Shown here: one piece after another, positions 1-9,172 of the stretch
Layout: each line of letters starts with the position of its first letter
Numbering within the stretch: position 1 is the stretch's first letter
NCBI GenBank assembly: GCA_004561555.1
Contig: SFVH01000017.1
Span: forward strand, 1 to 43,413
Reading direction: 5' to 3'
DNA from: a bacterium
GTDB lineage: Bacteria > Bacteroidota > Bacteroidia > Bacteroidales > Muribaculaceae
DNA length: 43,413 bases
Made by a program: the position numbers and the translations under genes
The notes under the pieces: generated by a model
Seen by the model: only the letters and a program-made list of their open reading frames with translations
What the model was told of the DNA's origin: nothing
Databases searched by the model: none

Positions 1-2
1 TT

Positions 3-245
3 TCAACCAACTGAGGATAGCAAGCGGTTTTGGTCTGCCCCAAACACAAACTTGCTATTCTTCCGTTGGTATTGTTTATAATCCCATGCCCTTGCCTCTA
101 AACTCTTGCCCTTTGCGATGCTCCGTTTGCAACTGAACTGCGCCACCGTTCCGTTGATTGTAACCCGTCCCATGATGGGGACAATTCCATTCTTCTCCTT
201 GCTGCCGTTCGCATAGAACAGCACGCGAAATGTGCTCCTTGTCAT
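3..245 (-). pseudogene. Truncated tyrosine-type integrase (N-terminal arm-binding part only)
   Basis: The 80-residue product opens with MTRSTFRVLFYANG, then VPIMGRVTINGTVAQFSCK. This is the pattern of the N-terminal Arm DNA-binding domain of Bacteroidota phage-type integrases from conjugative elements. Such integrases are about 400 residues long, with SAM-like and catalytic R-H-R-Y domains following. Here the family pattern fades after about residue 50 and a TGA stop follows at 3-5. The catalytic part is therefore missing and the gene is most likely a dead remnant. A TAnnTTTG-like -7 box (TAGTTTTG, 265-272) lies just upstream, suggesting the 5' end and its promoter survived. The left side continues outside the window, so a frameshifted continuation cannot be excluded. 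Confidence 0.6.
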
Positions 246-264
246 ACTCGTTCTTTTTTGGTTG

Positions 265-272
265 CAAAACTA
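265..272 (-). promoter_or_regulatory. Possible -7 box of the integrase remnant
   Basis: On the minus strand this reads TAGTTTTG, matching the Bacteroidota TAnnTTTG -7 element, 20 bases upstream of the remnant's ATG. No convincing TTTG -33 element sits at the usual spacing. Confidence 0.35.
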
Positions 273-484
273 TAAATCAACGAGTTAAACCTTGACAAGC
301 AAACCTACGCAGAGCGGCGCAAACGGAACGGTGACTGTTAAATCTGCATTTCTGACGGGTAACGATTAGGAAACCGTTCTCTTTCTCCAATCCGCTTTGA
401 AACGCTATTCAGCCCTTTATCCAACTTCCGCGATTTTCTCATAACTACTAAATTCACAGATTACATTGCGTTAATCTTCCAATT

Positions 485-519
485 TTTGGAGGTTTTTCCA
501 TAGATTTTTCGTAATTTTG
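485..519 (+). promoter_or_regulatory. Possible promoter of susB
   Basis: TAATTTTG at 512-519 fits the TAnnTTTG -7 consensus, and TTTG at 485-488 could be the -33 element. The 23-base spacer is longer than the usual 19-21, so the -33 assignment is weak. The start codon lies 41 bases downstream of the -7 box. Confidence 0.4.
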
Positions 520-560
520 TCAACATAGAAAAATCACTATCTTAAAATATCGTTTTACCT

Positions 561-2717
561 ATGAAGAAATTCTTTTTTTCGGCAGCACTTTTGATTGCCT
601 CTGCGCTTTCGATGGGTGCGGTTGAAACCCTCAATTCTCCCGACGGCAAGTTGAGTGTCAACTTTGACTTGACTGCCGATGGTACTCCTACCTATAATCT
701 CGTGTATAATGGTAAAGAAGTAGTGGCGACAAGTCGCCTGGGCTTGGAGCTGAAAAAAGGCAAATCGTTGCTCAACGATTTCTCTTTGGTGCGCACCACC
801 CGCAGCTCTTTTGATGAAACGTGGGAGCCCGTGTGGGGCGAAACTGCCACTATCCGCAATAATTACAATGAGATGGCAGTGCGCTTGTCGCAGCCTTTTG
901 ACGGCAAAATGCGTGAGATGATTATTCGTTTCCGTTTGTATAACGATGGCGTAGGTTTCCGTTATGAATGGCCCGAACAAAAAGATTTCACCTATTTTGT
1001 AATTAAGGAAGAGCGTACGGAATTTGCAATGACCGGCGACCATACCGCTTATTGGATACCCGGCGACTACGACACTCAAGAGTACGATTATACGGTGTGC
1101 CGTCTGTCAGAGATACGCAAAGATATGCCAAAGGTGCTTAATCCCGACAATGCCTCCACTTCGGTATTCTCGCCAACGGGGGTGCAAACGGCTTTGCAAA
1201 TAAAGACTGTAGATGGCGTCTATCTTAACATTCACGAGGCTGCATGCATCAACTATGCCACGATGCACCTTAATCTCGACGACAAAAACCTTGTGTTTAC
1301 ATCGTGGCTCACTCCCGACGCTCGCGGCGATAAGGGCTATATGATGGCACCGTGCCATTCGCCGTGGCGTACGGTGATGGTAGCTCCCACAGCTACGGCA
1401 GTGCTCGACAGCAAACTCATCCTCAATCTCAATGAGCCTTGTAAACTCAAGGATACCTCGTGGATACATCCTACAAAATATATGGGTGTTTGGTGGGAAA
1501 TGATTACCGGCAAGAGCACTTGGTCGTATACCGACTTTAATGCCGTTAATCTCGATAGCATAGATTATAAAAGAGCCAAGCCTAATGGTCGCCATGCCGC
1601 CAACAATGACAATGTGAAGCGATATATCGATTTCGCTTCCGCTCATGGCTTCGACCAGCTCCTTGTGGAAGGGTGGAACATCGGTTGGGAAGATTGGATT
1701 GGCTTCGAGAAAGACTATGTGTTTGACTTTGTCACCCCTAATCCCGATTTCGACATTGCCATGCTTAATAACTATGCTCACTCCAAGGGTATAAAGTTGA
1801 TGATGCACCACGAAACATCCGGCTCACTTCGCAACTATGAGCGCCACATGGAAGCCGCTTATTCGTTGATGAACAAATATGGATATGACGCCGTGAAGAG
1901 CGGATATGTGGGCAATATCCTTCCTCGTGGCGAATATCATTACGGACAATGGGCAAACAACCACTATCTCTATGCCATAGAGCAGGCTGCCGAGCACCAT
2001 ATTATGGTGAATGCTCACGAAGCCACACGCCCCACCGGATTGTGCCGCACTTATCCAAACCTTGTGGGTAACGAAAGTGCTCGAGGCACTGAATATCAAG
2101 CTTTCGGCGGAACAATGCCTCATCATGTCACCATTCTCCCGTTCACTCGCTTGCAAGGCGGTCCGATGGACTATACCCCCGGCATTTTCTGTATGGATTT
2201 GTCGAAAGTAGCCTCCGACAACTCATCAAAGGTTAATTCCACACTTTGCAATCAGTTGGCTTTGTATGTCACCATGTACTCTCCCTTGCAGATGGCTGCC
2301 GACCTTCCCGAAAACTATGAGCGTTATATGGATGCCTTCCAATTTATTAAGGATGTGGCTGTAGATTGGAGTGACAGCCGTTATCTTGCTGCTGAGCCGG
2401 GCGAATATATCGTAGCAGCTCGTAAAGAAAAAGGTGGCGAACGGTGGTTTGTCGGTGGAGTTACCAATGGCGATGCCCGCACTCTTCCGGTGGCGTTTGA
2501 CTTCCTTGATGCCGGTAAGAAATATGTGGCTACAGTGTATGCCGACGCCAAGGATGCCGACTATCAAACAGCTCCCGAGAAGTATGTCATTACTAAGGGT
2601 TTGGTAACAAGCAAAGATGCCGTAAAACTATTTATGGCTCGTGGCGGTGGTTTTGCAATAAGTCTTGTTCCTGCCGGTGAAGCCGACAAGAAATTGAAAA
2701 GATTAAAAATCAAATAA
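561..2717 (+). CDS. susB: GH97 alpha-glucosidase, SusB type (inverting)
   Basis: This is an exported glucosidase of glycoside hydrolase family 97, which releases glucose from the non-reducing ends of malto-oligosaccharides, probably in the periplasm. A signal peptide covers about residues 1-20 (MKKFFFSAALLIASA, cut near AVE). The family's three glutamates are visible: E418 in HHETSG, E487 in NAHEATRPTG and E511 in GNESARGTEY. Their spacing (69 and 24) equals that of the B. thetaiotaomicron SusB residues E439, E508 and E532. Keeping the HHE glutamate points to the inverting subgroup; retaining GH97 enzymes lack it. At 718 residues it is normal length. It stands alone, with its own possible promoter and terminator and no adjacent susC/susD, but an exported debranching enzyme and an amylase are encoded at the other end of the window. 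Confidence 0.93.
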   Translation: MKKFFFSAALLIASALSMGAVETLNSPDGKLSVNFDLTADGTPTYNLVYNGKEVVATSRLGLELKKGKSLLNDFSLVRTTRSSFDETWEPVWGETATIRNNYNEMAVRLSQPFDGKMREMIIRFRLYNDGVGFRYEWPEQKDFTYFVIKEERTEFAMTGDHTAYWIPGDYDTQEYDYTVCRLSEIRKDMPKVLNPDNASTSVFSPTGVQTALQIKTVDGVYLNIHEAACINYATMHLNLDDKNLVFTSWLTPDARGDKGYMMAPCHSPWRTVMVAPTATAVLDSKLILNLNEPCKLKDTSWIHPTKYMGVWWEMITGKSTWSYTDFNAVNLDSIDYKRAKPNGRHAANNDNVKRYIDFASAHGFDQLLVEGWNIGWEDWIGFEKDYVFDFVTPNPDFDIAMLNNYAHSKGIKLMMHHETSGSLRNYERHMEAAYSLMNKYGYDAVKSGYVGNILPRGEYHYGQWANNHYLYAIEQAAEHHIMVNAHEATRPTGLCRTYPNLVGNESARGTEYQAFGGTMPHHVTILPFTRLQGGPMDYTPGIFCMDLSKVASDNSSKVNSTLCNQLALYVTMYSPLQMAADLPENYERYMDAFQFIKDVAVDWSDSRYLAAEPGEYIVAARKEKGGERWFVGGVTNGDARTLPVAFDFLDAGKKYVATVYADAKDADYQTAPEKYVITKGLVTSKDAVKLFMARGGGFAISLVPAGEADKKLKRLKIK

Positions 2718-2744
2718 TCGTTTATAAACTCAATTTTTATTTCA

Positions 2745-2784
2745 AGCAGCGGAATCGTCAGCGGTTTCGCTGCTCTCATTTTTT
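2745..2784 (+). terminator. Terminator-like hairpin after susB
   Basis: CAGCG (2759-2763) pairs with CGCTG (2768-2772) around a GTTT loop. An alternative wider pairing is AGCAGCG (2745-2751) with CGCTGCT (2768-2774). Six T follow at 2779-2784. This fits an intrinsic terminator between susB and the next gene. Confidence 0.55.
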
Positions 2785-2851
2785 GGGGGATAATTTGGCT
2801 GTTAAGGGCAGAAAGCGTACCTTTGAAGAATGAACGGAATGATTGTGGATT

Positions 2852-4414
2852 ATGATTCAAGACATACAATTGCGTGTGGAGCCTGTTGTCGCTGCCAATG
2901 AAGCGAAAGTGAAGCAAGTGGCGGCAATTCAGGGACACCTGGAAATTGACAGGATAAAGCATTTTTATATCATTAAGCGCTCAATAGACGCGCGGCAGCA
3001 CAAGGTGATGATTAATCTTACCGTGAGGTGTTTTGTTGATGAAATGCCGCAAACGGTGAGACGTTATGACCCATATATTTATGGCAATGTGAGCGGTAGT
3101 AAGCAAGCAGTGGTGGTGGGAGCCGGTCCCGCAGGCTTGTTTGCCGCCTTACGCTTGATTGAGTTGGGAATAAAGCCGGTGGTTTTAGAGCGAGGCAAGA
3201 ATGTCGATGACCGTCGTCGTGACCTCGCCCGCATCTCTCGCGAAGGTGTTGTAGATGAAAATTCCAACTATTCCTTTGGCGAAGGAGGAGCGGGAGCTTA
3301 TTCCGACGGCAAGCTATATACACGAAGCAAAAAGCGAGGGTCTGTAGAGCGTATACTTCAGATTTTCAATCAATTTGGGGCGTCGGATAATATTCTTATC
3401 GATGCCCATCCACATATCGGTTCAGATAAATTGCCCGCTGTGATTCGCGCCATGCGGGAGCAAATCATTGAGAGTGGGGGCGAAGTGCATTTTTCTACAA
3501 GGGTGACTCGCCTGATTATTGAAAACCATGTTGCTAAAGGTGTGGAATGTGCCGACGGCAAGCGTTTTGAAGGTAGTGTGATTCTCGCCACCGGACATTC
3601 GGCGCGTGATGTCTATCGCATGCTGAGCAGTCAAAATGTAACCCTTGAACCTAAAGGCATAGCGGTGGGAGTAAGACTTGAGCATCCTCAGCATCTTATT
3701 GACCAAATACAGTATCATTCGCCCGAAGGCAGAGGGAAATGGCTTCCGGCTGCTGAATACAGCTTTGTCACTCAGGTGGATGGCAGAGGGGTGTATTCGT
3801 TTTGTATGTGTCCCGGAGGCATCATTGTGCCGGCGGCTACCTCGCCCGGACAATTGGTGGTCAATGGGATGTCGCCTTCCAATCGCGGTTCTCGTTGGGC
3901 TAACTCCGGGATGGTTGTAGAGATTCATCCTGAAGACATTGATGCCAAGTATGCCGAAGAGGGCGCATTGTGCATGATGGCTTTTCAAGACGATTTGGAG
4001 AGACTGTGCTTTAAAGAAGCCGGCAACCGACTAAATGCCGGAGCTCAACGCATGAAAGACTTTGTAGAGCGAAAACCATCAGTCGACTTACCACGCACCT
4101 CATATGCACCCGGCATCCATCCCTCTCGATTGGATAAATGGCTTCCGGCTATTATCTCAAATCGTTTGCGTAAGGGATTTATCAAATTTGGCAGTTATGC
4201 TCGCGGATTTCTCACCAACGAAGCGGTGCTGATAGGTGTCGAGAGCCGCACTTCCTCTCCGGTGCGCATACCTCGCAATCGCGAGACAATGTTGCATATT
4301 GACATCAAGGGTCTTTATCCTTGTGGCGAAGGTGCCGGCTATGCCGGTGGCATTGTCTCGGCAGCTATGGATGGCGAGAAATGTGCTGAGTCACTCTTTG
4401 AAGATTACAAATAG
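2852..4414 (+). CDS. NAD(P)/FAD-dependent oxidoreductase (COG2509-type dehydrogenase)
   Basis: A soluble flavoprotein of about 520 residues; its substrate is not known. The Rossmann FAD-binding fingerprint VVVGAGPAGLFAALRL lies near residue 90 and is followed by an acidic strand end (VVLERG). A second cofactor segment, SVILATGHSARDV, lies near the middle. The C-terminal FAD-contact segment LYPCGEGAGYAGGIVSAAMDG is typical of this group. The N-terminal 80 residues form the small leading domain characteristic of the COG2509 family. The frame could open at a TTG at 2843, but ATG 2852 (MIQDIQLRVEP) is the more natural start. The gene ends only 6 bases from the convergent fmt stop, with no terminator between them. 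Confidence 0.85.
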   Translation: MIQDIQLRVEPVVAANEAKVKQVAAIQGHLEIDRIKHFYIIKRSIDARQHKVMINLTVRCFVDEMPQTVRRYDPYIYGNVSGSKQAVVVGAGPAGLFAALRLIELGIKPVVLERGKNVDDRRRDLARISREGVVDENSNYSFGEGGAGAYSDGKLYTRSKKRGSVERILQIFNQFGASDNILIDAHPHIGSDKLPAVIRAMREQIIESGGEVHFSTRVTRLIIENHVAKGVECADGKRFEGSVILATGHSARDVYRMLSSQNVTLEPKGIAVGVRLEHPQHLIDQIQYHSPEGRGKWLPAAEYSFVTQVDGRGVYSFCMCPGGIIVPAATSPGQLVVNGMSPSNRGSRWANSGMVVEIHPEDIDAKYAEEGALCMMAFQDDLERLCFKEAGNRLNAGAQRMKDFVERKPSVDLPRTSYAPGIHPSRLDKWLPAIISNRLRKGFIKFGSYARGFLTNEAVLIGVESRTSSPVRIPRNRETMLHIDIKGLYPCGEGAGYAGGIVSAAMDGEKCAESLFEDYK

Positions 4415-4420
4415 GTATTG

Positions 4421-5380
4421 CTATTTCAGAGTAGCTCCGTCGATAGAAAATCCTCTTAGAAAATCGGCTGTATCCATACGGCGTTTGCCTTGCAATTGCA
4501 CCGATAGCACTTCAATGCATCCGTCGTTGCAGTCTACGATTAGTTTGCCATCCGCAACGCTTGCTCTCCCGGGGATGCAATTGCTTTTGTTTATGGGTAG
4601 AGAAGTGGCATATATCTTGAGCTGAAGCATTGAGCCGTCTTTGTCTATTTCCGTCCATGCCGCAGGGTAGGGCGACAAACCCCTAATGTGATTATATACC
4701 GTCATTGCCGGTTTTGTCCAGTCGATGTGGCAGGTGTCTTTAAAAATTTTGGGAGCTTGACAAGGCTCTTCTCCGTTGAGCATTTCGTCTTGAGGAGTGC
4801 GACAGACAGAGTCGTTGATGATGCCTTCAACTGTTTGGAGCACCATCTCCGCCCCGAGCACCATCAATTTGTCGTGTACCACTCCCACATTGTCTGTGAT
4901 ATCAATAGGAATAGATTTTTGTTGGATTATATCACCGGTGTCAATCTCGTGTTTGAGGAAGAATGTGGTCACTCCGGTGTGTGTCTCGCCATTGATTACC
5001 GCCCAATTTATCGGAGCGGCACCGCGATATTTCGGCAGTAGAGACGCATGGAGATTGAATGTACCCAAGCGAGGCATATTCCACACCACTTCGGGAAGCA
5101 TCCTAAAGGCAATCACGATAAACAAGTCGGCATCAATCTCCCGGAGCGTTTGGATAAATGCCTCGTCTTTGAGCTTTTCCGGCTGAAGCACCGGCAGCCC
5201 TTTATCCACGGCATATTTCTTTACGTCCGACTGTATAAGATGATGACCGCGTCCGGCTTGCTTATCGGGCATAGTCACTACTGCCGCAATGTTAAAACCA
5301 TTATCGACAAGACGTTCAAGGCTTGTTACTGCAAATTCGGGAGTGCCGAAAAACACTATTTTCAAGTTTTCTTTTGTCAT
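4421..5380 (-). CDS. fmt: Methionyl-tRNA formyltransferase
   Basis: Transfers the formyl group of 10-formyl-tetrahydrofolate to initiator Met-tRNA in the cytoplasm. The 319-residue length is standard. The N-terminal transferase domain begins KIVFFGTPEFAVTSLERL. It contains the family signature LHASLLPKYRGAAPI (catalytic N/H/D region) and GVTTFFLKHEIDTGDII. The C-terminal OB-like domain begins around residue 205 (HIDWTKPAMTVYNHIRGLSPYPAAW). It is the last gene of the minus-strand run, 18 bases after the ClC gene, so it is probably cotranscribed with it. Its 3' end faces the flavoprotein gene. Confidence 0.96.
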   Translation of the reverse strand: MTKENLKIVFFGTPEFAVTSLERLVDNGFNIAAVVTMPDKQAGRGHHLIQSDVKKYAVDKGLPVLQPEKLKDEAFIQTLREIDADLFIVIAFRMLPEVVWNMPRLGTFNLHASLLPKYRGAAPINWAVINGETHTGVTTFFLKHEIDTGDIIQQKSIPIDITDNVGVVHDKLMVLGAEMVLQTVEGIINDSVCRTPQDEMLNGEEPCQAPKIFKDTCHIDWTKPAMTVYNHIRGLSPYPAAWTEIDKDGSMLQLKIYATSLPINKSNCIPGRASVADGKLIVDCNDGCIEVLSVQLQGKRRMDTADFLRGFSIDGATLK

Positions 5381-5398
5381 TATTGAGTAGATTTTTTG

Positions 5399-7213
5399 TT
5401 AGTCGTCGGAATAGTGACGTAGCACTCGACGATATGAATTAAATATCTTGGATTTTGACACGAAGCCCACATACTTGCCATTTTCCACCACCGGCAAATT
5501 CCAGGCGTTTGTTCGGTCGAAAGTTTTCATCACATTCTCCATATTATCGCCGACTTCAATTTTTGCCGGGGGCATACACATAAATTTGCGTACATACATT
5601 TTATTGTAAAGGTCCGGGCGAAACATAATGTTGCGAATGTCATTGAGCAAAACCACACCGAGGAGTCGCCCGTCTTTGTCGGTCACGGGATATAGATTGC
5701 GGTTGCTTTCGGAAATCACATGTACCATCTCCTTCAGTGTCATCTCGGGATGAACTTCGGTGAAGTCGCGCTCAATCACACTGTCCATTTTCAGCAACGT
5801 GAGCACCGCTTTGTCTTTGTGGTGGGTAAGCAATTCTCCTCGCTTTGCAAGACGCATAGTGTAGATGCTGTAGTTCAAGAAAATACGGATAGTACAATAT
5901 GAGATACACGACACCATAAGCAGTGGCAGAAACAGCTGGTATCCACCGGTCATCTCCGCTGTCAAGAAGATGCCCATCAACGGGGCGTGCATCACTCCCG
6001 CCATCACTCCCGCCATCCCCATCAGGGCAAAGTTTTTACACGACAATTCAGCCCCGGGAAACAGTCCTAACGTGTTTATCAAATAGGCAAAGAAGAACCC
6101 AATCATACATCCCACATATAGCGATGGCGCAAACGTACCGCCTACGCCGCCACCACCATTGGTGGCACTGGTGGCAAACACCTTCGTGAGAACAATCATC
6201 AACAGAAACAACAACACAAACCATACGTTGTTGCGGAAACTATAAAATACAGAGCCGTTGAAAAGGGTGGTAGGGTCGCCGTTGAGAAGGTTGGTGATGG
6301 CTTCATATCCTTCACCGTAGAGCGGGGGAAAGCAAAATATCAAGCCGCTGAGGATGAGTGAGCCGACAGCAAATTTTGCCCAGGGACTTTTCATCTTGGC
6401 AAAAATGCTCTCCACCCAACCGATGACTTTGGTGAAATATAATGACGTAAATCCGCACACCACTCCAAGCATCATTACATATGGAATATTGTTGGTGATA
6501 AAAGCTTCGCTTTGGTCAAACACAAACTCCGGGCTGTATCCGGTGAAAATATACGACACGGTGGCTGCCGTAATCGACGATACTAACAACGGCATTACCG
6601 ACACTGTCGTCAAGTCAATCATCAGCACCTCAATGGCAAACAACATCCCGGCAATAGGAGCTTTGAAGATAGCTGCCACGCCTGCCGCTGCGCCACTCCC
6701 TACAAGCATCATCAAAATTTGCGGCGACATCCGAAACAAGCTGCCTAAGTTGGACCCTATAGCCGCTCCGGTATTGACTATCGGACCTTCGGCTCCTACC
6801 GACCCGCCAAAGCCTATTGTTATCGATGATGCTACGACAGAGGTGTAGGTGTTGTGAAATTTCAGCCTGCTCTTATTTTGAGAAATGGCATAGAGCACCC
6901 TTGTCACACCGTGAGAGATGTTGTCTTTAACCACAAATCTTACATAAACACCCACAATCAAAATGCCTATTATCGGGTAGAGCAAGTAGAGATAGTTGGC
7001 TCCCGTAGATGTCATGTGTGCCGTCAGGGTAGATGAAAACAGATGGATGAGAAACTTCAATAATAATGCTGCAAAGCCCGACAGAATGCCGATAAAAAAT
7101 GCCAATACAAGGAGAAAGTTTTTCTCCTTGATGTGAGTTTCGCGCCATTGCAACAACCACATCAGCCGGGAGTTGAGGCGGTCTTTGTTGTTAGTAATTA
7201 TTGATAATGCCAT
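5399..7213 (-). CDS. ClC-family chloride channel/transporter with two C-terminal CBS domains
   Basis: A polytopic inner-membrane protein of 604 residues. The ClC core spans about residues 30-440: helix D region ISHGVTRVLYAI, the GAEGP motif carrying the gating glutamate E142 (E148 of E. coli ClC), the GSGAAAGVAAIFKAPIAG segment, and the anion-site GGGGVGGTFAPSLYVG. Two CBS modules follow (about 470-600, beginning MDSVIERDFTEVHPEMTLKEM), which usually sense adenine nucleotides. At the position of the internal proton glutamate E203 of E. coli ClC (motif LFIIEEM) this protein reads LFAIEVL, so the residue is V196. Valine there is typical of passive ClC channels. It lies between the sugar transferase (13-base gap) and fmt (18-base gap), probably in one transcript, without an obvious functional link. 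Confidence 0.93.
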   Translation of the reverse strand: MALSIITNNKDRLNSRLMWLLQWRETHIKEKNFLLVLAFFIGILSGFAALLLKFLIHLFSSTLTAHMTSTGANYLYLLYPIIGILIVGVYVRFVVKDNISHGVTRVLYAISQNKSRLKFHNTYTSVVASSITIGFGGSVGAEGPIVNTGAAIGSNLGSLFRMSPQILMMLVGSGAAAGVAAIFKAPIAGMLFAIEVLMIDLTTVSVMPLLVSSITAATVSYIFTGYSPEFVFDQSEAFITNNIPYVMMLGVVCGFTSLYFTKVIGWVESIFAKMKSPWAKFAVGSLILSGLIFCFPPLYGEGYEAITNLLNGDPTTLFNGSVFYSFRNNVWFVLLFLLMIVLTKVFATSATNGGGGVGGTFAPSLYVGCMIGFFFAYLINTLGLFPGAELSCKNFALMGMAGVMAGVMHAPLMGIFLTAEMTGGYQLFLPLLMVSCISYCTIRIFLNYSIYTMRLAKRGELLTHHKDKAVLTLLKMDSVIERDFTEVHPEMTLKEMVHVISESNRNLYPVTDKDGRLLGVVLLNDIRNIMFRPDLYNKMYVRKFMCMPPAKIEVGDNMENVMKTFDRTNAWNLPVVENGKYVGFVSKSKIFNSYRRVLRHYSDD

Positions 7214-7226
7214 TATTTATTTTCTC

Positions 7227-8606
7227 CTATATACCTTTTCCGGTGAGCACGGTGCGCACCGTATATAAAACGATTTTTATATCAATAAAAAGCGACATAT
7301 TTTCCAAATAGATGAGGTCATACTTTGAGCGCTCTATCATCTCGTCGACAGTCTGAGCATAGCCGTATTTCACCATTCCCCACGAAGTGATTCCGGGACG
7401 TATCCGGTAGGTAAGAGTATAGTAGGGCGCTTTCTCCACTATGCGTTGTGCAAAATATTCGCGTTCGGGACGAGGCCCGACGAGCGACATATCTCCCTTT
7501 ATTACGTTCCAAAATTGTGGCGTCTCATCTATGCGATACTTGCGGAGAAAACTGCCTATGCGAGTGATGCGTCGGTCGTTGTCGCCGGTGAGGCGTGGCA
7601 CTCCATCGCTTTCGGCATCGCTATACATTGTGCGAAATTTATAAATATTGAAAGGCTTGCCATGTCTTCCTATGCGTTCTTGCTTATAAAACACCGACCC
7701 TTGCGAGTCTCGTTTGATTAGAAATGAGATGACGGCAAATGCCGGTAGCAACAGTATTAGTGAGATTGTCGAAACGACAATGTCGACAGTGCGTTTAACG
7801 CTTTTTTGCCATTCCGGCATACTGCTCTGCGCTATATTGACAAATGGCTCGCTTGTGATGTTGGCATGCTTGACGCCCGAAGTGATGATGTCGTAAATCT
7901 CGGGCGACAACTTTATCGGGAGGTTGAGGCGAAAAAGATTGTTTACGAGTCTCAAGGTTTCTTCATTGCTGTGGTTGCCGGGGGCAATCACGATGGTTTG
8001 TATGTTGTGACGCTTGCATAAAGCGGCAACCTCGTCGCCCGCAAAAGGTGTAGTGGCAACAACAACATATCCTGTGGATGATTGCGACCGTTTTATGCTT
8101 CGGATTACGGCGTCGGTGTCGTCGCCAACCACCAATGTGTTTATCTTAATCTCTCCTCGGCGGATGCGTCGGGCGGTGGTGTTGATGATGAGAAATCGCG
8201 GCAAATAGACGCTTATTGTCATGATGAGCCACATGGCGCAAACGAGTTCATAATTGCCGGAACGGTCGGGAATTTTATCGTTGACGATAATTGCAAAGAA
8301 AATCACAATGCAACCAATGAGTGTTGACACCAGGGTGGTGAGCAGCTCTTGTAATCGCGACTTTATGGAGAGATTATTGTAGTAGCCCGACAGATAAAAA
8401 ATAAACACAAAAAAAATCGGGAAACACACTTGACCTATCCACACATCCGGGAACATAAGAAATTCTTGTAGCGAGTGGACATCCGCCATCTCCTTCATGT
8501 CGCTCATCAGATGAAAACGCAATGCCGTAAACGACAGCCACCCGACGATGGCAGCCACAAAATCGGTCAGCACATAGTTAAGCAATGTTTTTGATGACGA
8601 TGTCAC
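7227..8606 (-). CDS. Polyprenyl-phosphate glycosylphosphotransferase (exopolysaccharide sugar transferase)
   Basis: A 459-residue inner-membrane enzyme expected to move a sugar 1-phosphate from a nucleotide sugar to undecaprenyl phosphate, starting a surface glycan repeat. It has four N-terminal hydrophobic segments (about residues 10-140), a nucleotide-binding-like middle part (about 150-240, INTLVVGDDTDAVIRSI), and a membrane re-entrant segment near 275-300 (VDIVVSTISLILLLPAFAVISFLIKR). The catalytic bacterial sugar transferase domain is at the C-terminus. Visible motifs are VFYKQERIGRHGKPFNIYKF, FRTM, RKYRIDETPQFWNVIKGDMS and LVGPRPERE. The architecture is that of WbaP/EpsE/CpsE-type enzymes. 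The start codon overlaps the tsaC stop by 4 bases, so the two are translationally coupled. No other glycan genes are adjacent, so the glycan made is unknown. Confidence 0.92.
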   Translation of the reverse strand: MTSSSKTLLNYVLTDFVAAIVGWLSFTALRFHLMSDMKEMADVHSLQEFLMFPDVWIGQVCFPIFFVFIFYLSGYYNNLSIKSRLQELLTTLVSTLIGCIVIFFAIIVNDKIPDRSGNYELVCAMWLIMTISVYLPRFLIINTTARRIRRGEIKINTLVVGDDTDAVIRSIKRSQSSTGYVVVATTPFAGDEVAALCKRHNIQTIVIAPGNHSNEETLRLVNNLFRLNLPIKLSPEIYDIITSGVKHANITSEPFVNIAQSSMPEWQKSVKRTVDIVVSTISLILLLPAFAVISFLIKRDSQGSVFYKQERIGRHGKPFNIYKFRTMYSDAESDGVPRLTGDNDRRITRIGSFLRKYRIDETPQFWNVIKGDMSLVGPRPEREYFAQRIVEKAPYYTLTYRIRPGITSWGMVKYGYAQTVDEMIERSKYDLIYLENMSLFIDIKIVLYTVRTVLTGKGI

Positions 8607-9166
8607 GGGCGGATAATTTTTATTACGTTAGATGATGATAAGCGTATCACACTTGAGGGCATGTGTGGGGTGGTGTCGGCCTGACGATAATTCACGATAT
8701 AATCGACAGCATTTTTCACCTCATCGCTTATTTCGTGGAAGAACGACGGAGAAGGCTCCCCGGCAATGTTAGCCGAAGTGGATACCAGTGGATGCCCCAA
8801 GCGGTTGCATAATTGCTGAGTGAATGGCTCGCGACTCACACGGATGCCGATGCTTCCGTCGTCGCCTAAAAGCTCCGGCGCCACGCCGATGCCATGGTCA
8901 TAGATGATAGTCACCGGTTTTTCGCTCATCTCATTAAGAGTGAAAGCCATCTCCGGCACGTCATCCACCCATTGTTCCACATCGCTCATACGTCCCACCA
9001 GTGCCAGCATTGCTTTGCCTTCGCAGCGACGTTTTATCTCATATATGCGCTTAACAGCTTTACTATTAGTGGCATCGCATCCTATTCCCCATATAGTGTC
9101 GGTGGGGTAGAGGAGCACGCCTCCCTTTCGAAGCACATTTATAGCTTTCTTTATTTCTTCTTCCAT
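8603..9166 (-). CDS. tsaC: L-threonylcarbamoyladenylate synthase
   Basis: Makes threonylcarbamoyl-AMP from threonine, bicarbonate and ATP for the universal t6A37 modification of ANN-decoding tRNAs. At 187 residues it is the short TsaC form, lacking the extra Sua5 C-terminal domain. Visible family features are GGVLLYPTDTIWGIGCDA near the N-terminus, the K-x-R nucleotide-binding motif in YEIKRRCEGKAMLALV (about residues 42-58), GSIGIRVS, and the late motif PLVSTSANIAGEPSP. It overlaps the sugar transferase downstream by 4 bases. It is separated from the upstream comEC by 166 bases holding two tandem palindromic repeats. Confidence 0.93.
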   Translation of the reverse strand: MEEEIKKAINVLRKGGVLLYPTDTIWGIGCDATNSKAVKRIYEIKRRCEGKAMLALVGRMSDVEQWVDDVPEMAFTLNEMSEKPVTIIYDHGIGVAPELLGDDGSIGIRVSREPFTQQLCNRLGHPLVSTSANIAGEPSPSFFHEISDEVKNAVDYIVNYRQADTTPHMPSSVIRLSSSNVIKIIRP

Positions 9167-9172
9167 AACAAC

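Larger units (their letters stand above)
246..560. other. Gene-free gap between the integrase remnant and susB
   Basis: I see no credible reading frame on either strand and no RNA gene in this 315-base stretch. It contains the possible integrase -7 box at its left end and the possible susB promoter at its right end. Because it flanks an integrase remnant it may be decayed mobile-element sequence, but nothing in it identifies an attachment site. Confidence 0.5.

Noticed and set aside
1107..1811. 234-codon minus-strand open frame
   Set aside because: It is antisense to susB, which carries all GH97 catalytic residues.
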